A stretch of 64,000 nt of DNA. It comes from Calothrix sp. NIES-3974 (GTDB taxonomy: Bacteria; Cyanobacteriota; Cyanobacteriia; Cyanobacteriales; Nostocaceae). Location of the stretch: contig NZ_AP018254.1 in the NCBI RefSeq assembly GCF_002368395.1, positions 5,332,001-5,396,000 of the forward strand, read 5' to 3'. Below, piece by piece: positions 47,357 through 55,379 of the stretch. Made by a program: the position numbers and the translations under genes. The notes under the pieces are model-generated. The model searched no databases, was not told where the DNA came from, and saw only the letters and a list, made by a program, of their open reading frames with translations. The first letter of the stretch is position 1; every line of letters begins with the position of its first letter.

Positions 47357-49123
47357 CTAACTCCTGTATTCTGGATTCTTTAATTCTGCTTCCACAACAC
47401 ATTCAGCCTTAACTACCAGCAATTGTTCAACCTGAAGAGAAGTGCAACGCTGTAAATGTTGGAGAATAACAGGCTGTTGACCTTGCTGTGTCATGAGTTG
47501 GAATTGGGTAGACATTTCCTTGGTCAAATCTTGCCACTGTTGCAGCCAGCGATTTTTGAGAATATATTCCCGACTGAAAGCATCTTGATCGATGACAAAA
47601 TAATCCACGCCATATTTATCAATAAAACCTTTGACTTGGTGAGTATCTGGACTGTATTGAGCGCGAATTAAATCCTTTCCCCTGGCTGTGATAATTTGGT
47701 CATAACCTACATGGTAGGGTACAGCATATTCCCAACCAATTAAAATTGAGCGTTTCGCAAATACTGGAATATTATCTGTGCTGGGGTTGATGGAAGCAAT
47801 CAGAGTATCCTGGGGTTGTTTTTGTAAGAAAGCGTACATTTGCCCATAGTTATCTCGCAGATAGACGGTACAGGTAAAGTTAGCTAAAAAAGAGGGGTAA
47901 ATAATGAGAATTAGGACAGGTAAGGTGATAAATAGAGTCGAAAGTCTTTGTGGATAAATTTGATTTTTTTGATTCTGAATTATCCAATCTAAAATTGATT
48001 CCATCATCGATACAATGAAAATTGATGCCGCAATGATGGCGACAAACTTGAGGGTATATCGACTATATCTTGCGGGAGCAAAAAGTTTATATAAAAATAG
48101 ATGGGCTAGAAGGAACATACCCAATGATGAAAAGATAATTTGAGGCAAAATCTGGACATTTTGAGTGAGACGTTGCCGAAGTTTAAATTGATGGGGATAG
48201 TAAAAAAGTAAGGGTAAAAATAACCCAAATAAATTAAAAGCATGTTCCAAAACATTGGGAATTAAACCACTATGTTGGTCAAAAAACCAAAACATCGCCA
48301 AATCATCTCGAAAAAATCTTATCCGACCCGTCTGCGCTAATCCCGGTGACAACCTTGCAGCTTCTCCAGATATGGTTGGACCAAACTCTGAAGAAGTGAA
48401 TGCATAGGGTAACATAATCACAAATGCTAATACCAATCCTCCCAGACTCAATATATAATCATCTCGCTGCTGCGTAATATTAATTTTTCCTGATTGCCAG
48501 CGAAATAATCTCAAAATCAGGATTCCAGAAACAATAAATATAAAAGGAGGATAAAATAAACCCAAGAGGACAATGGAAATTAGGCAGGGAACTAAAGAAC
48601 GACGGGATAAATAGTATAAAAAAGCGATAAAAAAAACAAAAATAAATGAGCGGGGTGTGGCAGAAACTAAATCATCTCGAAGGGAAAGATTTTGAGCATA
48701 TAACAAACTGCTCAGAAATCCCGCTATGGGAACAGGAAATATTTCCATTGAGAGAAAGAACCAGTAATAAATACTAATGATTTTTAAGAAAATAGGCAGG
48801 ATTTTACTAAAGAATAAAGGTTCAATTCCCAACTTGGCAAAAAATGCAAAAAAAGTTGTAAATCCCCAGGGTGTAACAGAAGCAAAATATTCCGCAATTA
48901 CATCATTGGGTAAGATATCTGGCTCAATAAATTTTTGTAACCAAAACGTATATACCCTCGCATCATCTTGGACTACATAATTACCACTAAAGGCTTCCTG
49001 AAGTTCTAGGTAGCTATAAAATAAGCCAAAAATCAAACTTAAAATTAAACAGATACGTCGTTGGATTGTGAACGACCTGGAATTTGTATCCGTAATCAAC
49101 CGATGTAACTGTTTGGCAATCAT
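47357..49123 (-). CDS. Polytopic membrane protein, unknown function
   Basis: 588 residues from the preferred ATG at 49123; the frame is open for 35 further codons upstream but that part reads like non-coding. It has about 10-12 hydrophobic segments. Between the first two is a loop with VVQDDARVYTFWLQKF, an acidic pair after the first helix. This recalls GT-C-type membrane glycosyltransferases, which carry an Asp motif in the first outer loop. The C-terminal 150 residues are a soluble domain (DNIPVFAKRSILIGWEYAVPYH). A role in cell-surface glycan synthesis is a guess. It stands next to IS debris. Confidence 0.7.
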   Translation of the reverse strand: MIAKQLHRLITDTNSRSFTIQRRICLILSLIFGLFYSYLELQEAFSGNYVVQDDARVYTFWLQKFIEPDILPNDVIAEYFASVTPWGFTTFFAFFAKLGIEPLFFSKILPIFLKIISIYYWFFLSMEIFPVPIAGFLSSLLYAQNLSLRDDLVSATPRSFIFVFFIAFLYYLSRRSLVPCLISIVLLGLFYPPFIFIVSGILILRLFRWQSGKINITQQRDDYILSLGGLVLAFVIMLPYAFTSSEFGPTISGEAARLSPGLAQTGRIRFFRDDLAMFWFFDQHSGLIPNVLEHAFNLFGLFLPLLFYYPHQFKLRQRLTQNVQILPQIIFSSLGMFLLAHLFLYKLFAPARYSRYTLKFVAIIAASIFIVSMMESILDWIIQNQKNQIYPQRLSTLFITLPVLILIIYPSFLANFTCTVYLRDNYGQMYAFLQKQPQDTLIASINPSTDNIPVFAKRSILIGWEYAVPYHVGYDQIITARGKDLIRAQYSPDTHQVKGFIDKYGVDYFVIDQDAFSREYILKNRWLQQWQDLTKEMSTQFQLMTQQGQQPVILQHLQRCTSLQVEQLLVVKAECVVEAELKNPEYRS

Positions 49124-49213
49124 TATCAAGTAATAAAATTCACAAAAGTAAATGAGGTAAATCCTACATCTAAGCATCTTGCATGTAAATAGGGAGTGGG
49201 GAAGATTAATATC

Positions 49214-49323
49214 TAAGTAAGTCGTCACAAATAAACCTAATATTCACAGCCTTGAGATTGCTTCCTTTCACTGTGTTCCACTCGCTTCGGACATACCTTG
49301 ATTTTTTAACGGCGACTTACTTA
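49214..49323. mobile_element. MITE-like element, TAAGTAAGTCG ends
   Basis: A 110-bp unit with perfect 11-bp inverted ends TAAGTAAGTCG and CGACTTACTTA. The ends resemble those of the element at 28574-28665. The interiors differ. Confidence 0.65.
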
Positions 49324-49748
49324 TGTTTCCTGTCTAGTTGTATCAACACTACATGCTGGATTCACTTGTCAAGCAATTATGGGAATACTTGCAATATGTC
49401 AACAAGTGATAATACGCTGCATAATTGGTAACAATTACACCTCCCAGGATAGAGCTTCCGGAGAATTAGACAAAACATTAGGGTTTTGCAAAGATACAGT
49501 GATGGGACTGGTAACGGTTGGGAAATATGGGTAAATTAGAGACATTAGGGTAATTCGTAATTCGTAATTCTTAATACCCGCTACGCGGGAAGCAAGCTAC
49601 GTAATTATGTTTATTTGTATGTGGAGACTTGAGAAAAGGAGGTGGGTGTGGACGGAGTGTTGTTTATCGCTCCTTGCGACTTCAACTGAAAACAAGCAAC
49701 CCTGTTGAAAGCGGGAGTTCAACCCCATAAATTCCTGACTGGAAACCC

Positions 49749-49901
49749 GCATCTATCACAAAATCCGAAAAATCACAGGGAGTAGGGAGCAGTGTAGACG
49801 CGTAGCGTCTAGTCTACGACAACGCTGCGCGTACCCGTAGGGTGTAGAAGGAAAATCAATCCGTTACTCAAGGCTTACAACTTGCTTGTGAGAAATCCAG
49901 G
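49749..49901. repeat. MITE-like repeat (copy 3) with a nested palindromic insert
   Basis: It shares its left flank, the GTAGAAGGAAAATCAATCCG block and the GCTTGTGAGAAATCCAGG right end with copy 2. Relative to that copy it has about 50 extra nt (49794-49843) beginning with TAGACGCgtaGCGTCTA. This looks like one repeat inserted in another. Confidence 0.7.
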
Positions 49902-50095
49902 GAAAATCCCTATTTGCTCCAAAATCAGACATGTATCGGGTGGCTAGTTTGAGACCGCTATGGGGGAAGTAAGCTACCTAGATAAATCTGATTAGGTAGT
50001 CCATATGTAATATAAGTCCTGTAGACGTACCACGTGTGACTTCTCCTAGAAAAGACTAAAGAACACCTTCTGAAATTAACCTGCCTTGTAGCCAG

Positions 50096-51163
50096 ATGAA
50101 TCCCTATTCAAAAAAAGTATCCAATTTTCATGCAGATATATTGCAGCAGACCCAATTGGGGCAATTGTGTGGTTCCCAAAAGCTATTTCGCGATCGCTAT
50201 GAAATTCTCCGGATTTTGGGCAGAGGAGGATTTGGTGTCACCTTTTTGGCCAAGAATATGGCTTTACCGGGATATCCTTTGTGTGTAATTAAGCAGTTAT
50301 GTCCTAAAACAAGTAACCCCAGAAGTTGGCAGCGAGCAAAAAATCGCTTTGAAAAGGAAGCCAAAACCCTGGGACAGTTGGGAAATCATTCCCAAATTCC
50401 CATGCTGCTGGATTTTTTTGAAACCAATGGTGAGTTTTATCTGGTGCAAGAATATATACGCGGTTCCACCTTGGCGCGGGAAATTCGTCGCACAGGACCA
50501 AAAAGTGAAGGAACTGTGAAAATGTTTTTGCAGGAAATTTTGCCTGTCCTCCAATATATTCACAAACACCATGTGATTCATCGGGATATAAAACCCCATA
50601 ATCTCCTGCGCTGTGAAGATGATGGTAGATTAGTACTTATTGACTTTGGTGCGGTCAAAGAAGAAGTTGCAAGGACTCACGAAAGTCCTAATAAGTCAGC
50701 ATCTACTCACTTTGTGGGAACGATGGGATTTGCACCTCCTGAGCAGTTTTCTTTGTGTCCTGTATATGCTAGTGATATTTATGCTGTCGGTGTTACCTGT
50801 TTATTTTTGCTAACCGGAAAAGCTCCCTTAGAATTTGATTACGATGCCATTACAGGGGAAATAATTTGGCAAAACCACGTTGATATTAGCGATCACTTTG
50901 CCAAAATTATCGGTAAGATGGTACGCATTCCCCTGGAAGAACGATATAAATCCGCCGAAGATGTGATGTGGGATTTAGGAATGGAATCCTATTTACCTAC
51001 CCTAACTAACTGTATGACAACCCAACCCCTGGGTGTGGAAGCTAGTGAAGATATTCCCGATGGTTATATTTCCCCCGTCACTCGGACTGCGATCGCAATT
51101 CGTGAATGGCGGGCTAAACTAAAACAACGTAAGGCGAAAATGAAACGTCAAGTTCCTAATTAA
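50096..51163 (+). CDS. Ser/Thr protein kinase, Hanks type
   Basis: 355 residues. The glycine loop is LGRGGFGVTFLAKN near residue 41 and the ATP-binding Lys is in VIKQLCPKT. The catalytic loop HRDIKPHNLL is near 161 and DFG is at LIDFGAVKEE near 183. APE is replaced by FAPPEQF, usual in cyanobacterial kinases. All catalytic residues are intact. An N-terminal extension of about 30 residues is followed directly by the kinase. The C-terminal tail of about 60 residues has no sensor domain or TM segment, so it is probably cytoplasmic. The substrate is unknown. The gene stands alone. Confidence 0.93.
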   Translation: MNPYSKKVSNFHADILQQTQLGQLCGSQKLFRDRYEILRILGRGGFGVTFLAKNMALPGYPLCVIKQLCPKTSNPRSWQRAKNRFEKEAKTLGQLGNHSQIPMLLDFFETNGEFYLVQEYIRGSTLAREIRRTGPKSEGTVKMFLQEILPVLQYIHKHHVIHRDIKPHNLLRCEDDGRLVLIDFGAVKEEVARTHESPNKSASTHFVGTMGFAPPEQFSLCPVYASDIYAVGVTCLFLLTGKAPLEFDYDAITGEIIWQNHVDISDHFAKIIGKMVRIPLEERYKSAEDVMWDLGMESYLPTLTNCMTTQPLGVEASEDIPDGYISPVTRTAIAIREWRAKLKQRKAKMKRQVPN

Positions 51164-51456
51164 GGGGAGTTGGGAGTAGGGAGCAGTTTTAACCCTACAA
51201 ATTCCACTTTTGCTTGACTTCAAAAAACGAAAGATGTCAGGCTTTTGAGTTTATATGCACTTTCTGGAACTAAAATACCATCTAAGGTTTATAAGATAAG
51301 AGTTTTAGTATTTTTCCGCAAGCCCTAATTAGGGGGAGTGGGGAATTGGGAGCAGGGGTATGACAGTCAACAGTTAACTGTCATCTATCAAAAGTAGTAA
51401 ATATATAACTTTTAACTACTTTCTTCTTCCATCCTCTGCTCCCGTAACTCTTCGTC

Positions 51457-52479
51457 CTAGTGGACAAATTGGGGCATAACCTCAGCTGCGGTATAAATAC
51501 CATTCATTCCGCGGCGATGGAGGTTGACACCGGCTTTGAGATAACCAAAAGCAGGTCCACAGACATTGGCAGCCATACTGGTTTCATCCCCTAAAGTAAA
51601 AGTATGGGTGGATATTTTGCCTTCAAAGGTGCGTCCGGTGACTTGGACATTAGTGCTGAGGGGTTTTTTCGGGTTGCGAGTATCAACCACACCACCAACG
51701 GTAACGCGATCGCGGGGACAAATTCCTGCGAGTTCCAGCATAATATCATCGGCATGTTCCATATTTTCTAGGGTTAAAATGCCGTTAGTCTTGTCCAGCA
51801 AAGCTGCAACTTCCGCATCACTCATGGCTTGGGCTGTGGCAACATTATACCCTGGCATGTGGGCAATATCTTCGCGAATGGTAGCTCGATAGGCTTCCCA
51901 ATTGGCAATTCCCACCCCAAAGCGAATTGCCACACGGTGAATTTCGGCAAAACTTTGAGCTGCGATCGCTGCTGCTGCTGTCAGTAGTCCTGGTGTCGCA
52001 CCACAACCTGTCAGATAGGTAATTCCCCTATCCTGAAGTTCAGATTGGAGTCCTAGTAGCTGCTCAACTGCACTGGTGCGTTTGATGGCATCTACCAACA
52101 CCCCTTGCCAACCCGCAGCCATAAATTGCTTGGTTACACTGGCAATAAAGTCATTCGGTAAATTGGGAAGTGCGAAAAAATACCCATCAACGAGGGAATT
52201 TGTTTTGGTGATTAGTTCGACAATACTATTGTCACAAAGCTTTCCCACCGACTCTACATATCCCACGGAGCCATGAGTTTGGTATGCCGTAATACAACTA
52301 GTCCCATCCAAACCTTCATCAGTATAGACATATCCACCCTTATCCGCGATCGCCACTAAAACCATTTCTCGCTTCGGCATTAGCAAACGCGCTGCTGCTT
52401 GTCCCAGTCCACCAAATCCTAATATACCCACCCGGATTGGTCTGCTAACGTTTAAATCACTGACTACTTCTGTGTTCAT
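51457..52479 (-). CDS. bioU: BioU-like biotin-precursor synthase (saccharopine-dehydrogenase-like fold)
   Basis: 340 residues. The N-terminal Rossmann motif is [17 protein letters not shown] at 17-33. The protein matches the cyanobacterial saccharopine-dehydrogenase-like family that includes BioU. BioU replaces BioA: a Lys side chain of the enzyme itself donates the amino group, making 7,8-diaminononanoate precursor in biotin synthesis as a single-turnover enzyme. Lys133 in [13 protein letters not shown] is the likely suicide Lys; I align it from memory with Lys124 of the Synechocystis enzyme. [14 protein letters not shown] follows. No other bio gene adjoins. The family is well supported; the BioU identity is moderately sure. 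Confidence 0.68.
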   Translation of the reverse strand: MNTEVVSDLNVSRPIRVGILGFGGLGQAAARLLMPKREMVLVAIADKGGYVYTDEGLDGTSCITAYQTHGSVGYVESVGKLCDNSIVELITKTNSLVDGYFFALPNLPNDFIASVTKQFMAAGWQGVLVDAIKRTSAVEQLLGLQSELQDRGITYLTGCGATPGLLTAAAAIAAQSFAEIHRVAIRFGVGIANWEAYRATIREDIAHMPGYNVATAQAMSDAEVAALLDKTNGILTLENMEHADDIMLELAGICPRDRVTVGGVVDTRNPKKPLSTNVQVTGRTFEGKISTHTFTLGDETSMAANVCGPAFGYLKAGVNLHRRGMNGIYTAAEVMPQFVH

Positions 52480-52715
52480 AAATCACTCATCATGTATCGA
52501 TATTCCAATCAGCAGTTTGTACTTACCCCAAATCTCTGACTAGATTATTACTGTATTGAACATCATCCCATTCCGATCGATTCTTTAACAAATTATCCCA
52601 AATTCCTTCCCTGACCTAAATCTATTTGCAATTCAAGTAAAACCAGATACAATCCCAGCACAAGTTATTATGTATTCTTTTGAACCTGTCAACTGGTGTA
52701 TCAGGGGGAGTGAAC

Positions 52716-53924
52716 ATGGAACGGGCAATTTCGCTACTGGGTATTGTTGTCTTTATTACCATATCCTACGCACTTTCCGTGAATCGACAGGCGATTCGTT
52801 GGCGAACGATCGCTTGGGGTTTGGGATTAGAATTTCTCATTGCCCTATTTGTACTGAAAACTCCCTGGGGATTAGGGATATTTAAATCCCTGGGGGATGG
52901 GGTCAGTCGATTTTTAGGATTTGCGGAAGTTGGGGCTAAATTTGTATTTGGGGATAGTTTTCAAGACCATTTTTTTGCCTTTCAAGTTTTACCAACGATT
53001 ATTTTTTTCTCCGCCTTCATCAGCGTTTTGTACCATTACCGGATTTTACAATTTATCGTCAATGGTTTAGCTTGGGTAATGATGAAAACCATGCAAACCT
53101 CCGGTGCAGAATCCCTCTCCACCGCAGGAAATATTTTTCTTGGTCCAACCGAATCTCCCTTATTGGTCAAACCCTATGTGGTGAGAATGACCCAATCGGA
53201 ACTATTTGCCGTCATGACCGGGGGATTTGCCACCGTTGCTGGAGGGGTATTAGGTTTATACTTAAGTACGGGTGTTCCCAGAGAACACCTGATTGCCGCC
53301 TTTTTCATGACCGCACCCACATCTTTGGTGATTGCCAAATTATTGTACCCGGAAACCGAAGTTCCCGATACGGCTGGTAATGTCAACATGCAGGTCAAAA
53401 CCACCTACGTCAATGTGATTGATGCAGCGACGACCGGAGCTTTGGATGGGGTGCGATTAGCGGTGAATGTGGGAGTAATGATTATCGCTTTTTTAGGACT
53501 ATTGGCGGTAGTGAATGCCTTGTTTGGCTATGTGGGGACACTGGTGGGTATTCCGGATTTATCCTTAGAAGCGATTTTGGGACGTTTAATGGCTCCCGTT
53601 GCTTGGTTAATGGGTATACCCTTAGCTGATTGTCAAGCTGTCGGAGCCTTGTTAGGTAAAAAAACGATTTTGAATGAACTTTTAGCCTACTTAGATTTAA
53701 AAGAATTAATTGCCCAAAATCAAATTTCCCAACGAGGCGTAATTATCGCTACCTACGCCCTATGTAATTTTGCGAATATCGGCTCCATTGGCATCACCAT
53801 TGGTGGTATTACCGGAATGGCACCCGAACGCCAACATGATTTAGCTAGAATGGGTTTGCGGTCGATGATTGGCGGTTTACTAGCTGGATTTGTCACCGCC
53901 GCGATCGCTGGGGTGTTAGTGTGA
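52716..53924 (+). CDS. nupC: Concentrative nucleoside transporter, NupC/CNT family
   Basis: 402 residues with about ten hydrophobic segments. It imports nucleosides with Na+ or H+. Signature regions include GTTAGNIFLGPTESPLL-type text (STAGNIFLGPTESPLLVKPY near residue 146), MTGGFATVAGGVLGLYLSTG and YALCNFANIGSIGITIGG, the CNT hairpin and C-terminal motifs. The ATG at 52716 has GGGGGAG six nt upstream. An upstream in-frame ATG at 52680 lacks one and would add a polar dozen residues. The last four codons, the stop and ten following nt are repeated downstream of the toxin gene. Confidence 0.92.
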   Translation: MERAISLLGIVVFITISYALSVNRQAIRWRTIAWGLGLEFLIALFVLKTPWGLGIFKSLGDGVSRFLGFAEVGAKFVFGDSFQDHFFAFQVLPTIIFFSAFISVLYHYRILQFIVNGLAWVMMKTMQTSGAESLSTAGNIFLGPTESPLLVKPYVVRMTQSELFAVMTGGFATVAGGVLGLYLSTGVPREHLIAAFFMTAPTSLVIAKLLYPETEVPDTAGNVNMQVKTTYVNVIDAATTGALDGVRLAVNVGVMIIAFLGLLAVVNALFGYVGTLVGIPDLSLEAILGRLMAPVAWLMGIPLADCQAVGALLGKKTILNELLAYLDLKELIAQNQISQRGVIIATYALCNFANIGSIGITIGGITGMAPERQHDLARMGLRSMIGGLLAGFVTAAIAGVLV

Positions 53925-53934
53925 CAGTATCCAC
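53895..53934. repeat. Direct repeat, left copy, at the nupC 3' end
   Basis: About 40 nt that include a 23-nt block (53912-53934) identical to 54599-54621. The repeat includes the last nupC codons and stop. It flanks the toxin-antitoxin pair on its left. Confidence 0.85.
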
Positions 53935-54001
53935 CATTGCAGCGCAGTGTTAGCCTGCTATAGACTAAAGTTCAAAGCAAAGATTTACCTATTTTTCAAT
54001 T

Positions 54002-54232
54002 ATGAGTTATCGCGACATCATTACCATTGAACCTGATAAGCGTGGAGGTAAACCTTGTATCCGTCGGATGCGAATTACAGTTTATGACGTTCTTGGTTGG
54101 CTAGCAGCTGGAATGTCTATTACTGAGATTATTGATGACTTTCCAGAACTGACAGAAACGGATATTAGAGCTTGTCTAGAGTTTGCAGCTGATCGCGATC
54201 ATCGTTTAGTTGCTTCGGTGGGTGCTACTTGA
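54002..54232 (+). CDS. DUF433 antitoxin
   Basis: 76 residues, the DUF433 family: ITIEPDKRGGKPCIRRMRITVYDVLGWLAAGMSITEI is in outline the full signature, with GKPCIRRMRI and VYDVLGWLA as key blocks, then IIDDFPELTETDI. The C-terminal helix binds the toxin in such pairs. It forms a two-gene toxin-antitoxin unit with the next gene and probably represses the operon through its winged-helix-like N-terminus. It overlaps the toxin start by 4 nt (TTGA). The position immediately behind nupC inside a direct repeat suggests acquisition as a cassette. Confidence 0.9.
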   Translation: MSYRDIITIEPDKRGGKPCIRRMRITVYDVLGWLAAGMSITEIIDDFPELTETDIRACLEFAADRDHRLVASVGAT

Positions 54233-54561
54233 AACTACTATTTGATCAAAATCTGAGCCGAAAATTGGTGACTCGCTTGGCTGATATCTTCCCTAATGCC
54301 AGCAATGTTCAATTTCATAATTTAGCAGAGAAAACGGATACGGATATTTGGGAGTTCGCCAAGTCAAACAATTTCTGCATTGTGACTCAAGATGCTGACT
54401 TTGCAGAAAGGAGCCGATTGTATGGTTCTCCACCAAAAGTTGTCTGGCTAAGGTGTGGAAATGCACCGACCTATCAAGTTGAAGCTCTCATCCGTGCTGG
54501 ACAGTACGCAATTCAAGAACTTTTAGAAAAGCCTGACTTTCATTGCTTAGAACTACACTAA
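54229..54561 (+). CDS. DUF5615 PIN-like toxin
   Basis: 110 residues of the DUF5615 PIN-like family. Acidic catalytic positions are visible in LLFDQNLSRKL (Asp near residue 5), in AEKTDTDIWEFA and in IVTQDADFAER, as expected for a metal-dependent ribonuclease. It pairs with the DUF433 gene upstream. It starts at TTG 54229, overlapping the antitoxin stop, a sign of translational coupling. The product KVVWLRCGNAPT is also typical. The right flank repeats the end of nupC. Confidence 0.9.
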   Translation: MKLLFDQNLSRKLVTRLADIFPNASNVQFHNLAEKTDTDIWEFAKSNNFCIVTQDADFAERSRLYGSPPKVVWLRCGNAPTYQVEALIRAGQYAIQELLEKPDFHCLELH

Positions 54562-54576
54562 CCGATACTTTAAAAA

Positions 54577-54621
54577 TGCCACCACCGCGATCGCCCTTGG
54601 TGTTAGTGTGACAGTATCCAC
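54577..54621. repeat. Direct repeat, right copy, after the toxin gene
   Basis: Matches the nupC 3' end in an imperfect block of about 45 nt. The left copy reads through the nupC stop; this copy has one extra base so the frame differs. It lies 15 nt after the toxin stop. Confidence 0.85.
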
Positions 54622-54650
54622 TAGATTTGCGATCGCACGTTGACTACGCC

Positions 54651-55163
54651 CTATTCATTCTTCTTCACATACCCCACTCTCCAATACCGAGGTTGTCTTA
54701 ATTCCTCCAACCGACCCTGGGAAATCAAATACAAGGCAATCCGCGTATTTAACATTCCCTTCATCAAGTAATTACCCGGTTGGGCTTTCACCCCTTCAAA
54801 AGCATCGGTTCCTTGAAACGATAAAGTACCGCAAAACATCCTTTCCCCAGGAACGGTGACAGTAAACATTCTTTCATTTAAATGACCTCCCGGTATTTGG
54901 AATATCCCGTAAATGTGATGTTGTCCTCTCCAGGGTTTCACCACGACTCGCTCTGGATGGGTATAGCTAACTTGCGCATTTGCAGGGGTAAACCCCCAGG
55001 AAGCACACCGGGTAATTGGCGATCGCCGATTCACATAATGAAATCCCACCACAGTCAGGAAGGCGATCAAACATAAAATTACAAAAATTAATCTTTTGCG
55101 CTTGAAGGGTTTTCCTAATTCGTTGAGTATTTTCCGTAAAATCACGTTACTATTCCGAACCAT
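54651..55163 (-). CDS. Membrane-anchored protein of unknown function
   Basis: 170 residues from ATG 55163. The N-terminal 25 residues are basic (RKILNELGKPFKRKR), a TM segment covers about residues 26-43 (LIFVILCLIAFLTVVGFHYV), and the rest of about 125 residues should face the periplasm or lumen. Two Cys (RCASWG and MFCGTL) could form a disulfide there. Pattern TVTVPGERMFCGTLSFQGTD has no known family. A GTG two codons earlier is an alternative start. It lies downstream of priA on the same strand, but 217 nt away. Confidence 0.7.
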   Translation of the reverse strand: MVRNSNVILRKILNELGKPFKRKRLIFVILCLIAFLTVVGFHYVNRRSPITRCASWGFTPANAQVSYTHPERVVVKPWRGQHHIYGIFQIPGGHLNERMFTVTVPGERMFCGTLSFQGTDAFEGVKAQPGNYLMKGMLNTRIALYLISQGRLEELRQPRYWRVGYVKKNE

Positions 55164-55379
55164 TCCCACAAATCAGACGAATTAATATCAACTACATGCA
55201 GATACTTCTATTTCCGGACGTTTTTGGATCAGGCGAATGTTCCAAGGCTGGTAACTAATTAACTATTTATTCATCCGATTTTAACCAATGCTATTTGTGA
55301 AAATAGTTTTCTTTATTTCCACTGATATTTTTCTGACGACAATGAATATTCTGAAAAACCCGACTTCTAGGGACGCAAC

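Larger units (their letters stand above)
49124..50095. other. Long intergenic region with several repeats
   Basis: The stretch holds an inverted-end element (49214-49323), AATTCGT heptamers at 49553-49575, a CCCGCTACGCGGG palindrome at 49577-49589 and a composite repeat (49749-49901). No gene is found. The kinase promoter must lie in the last 150 nt. Confidence 0.55.
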
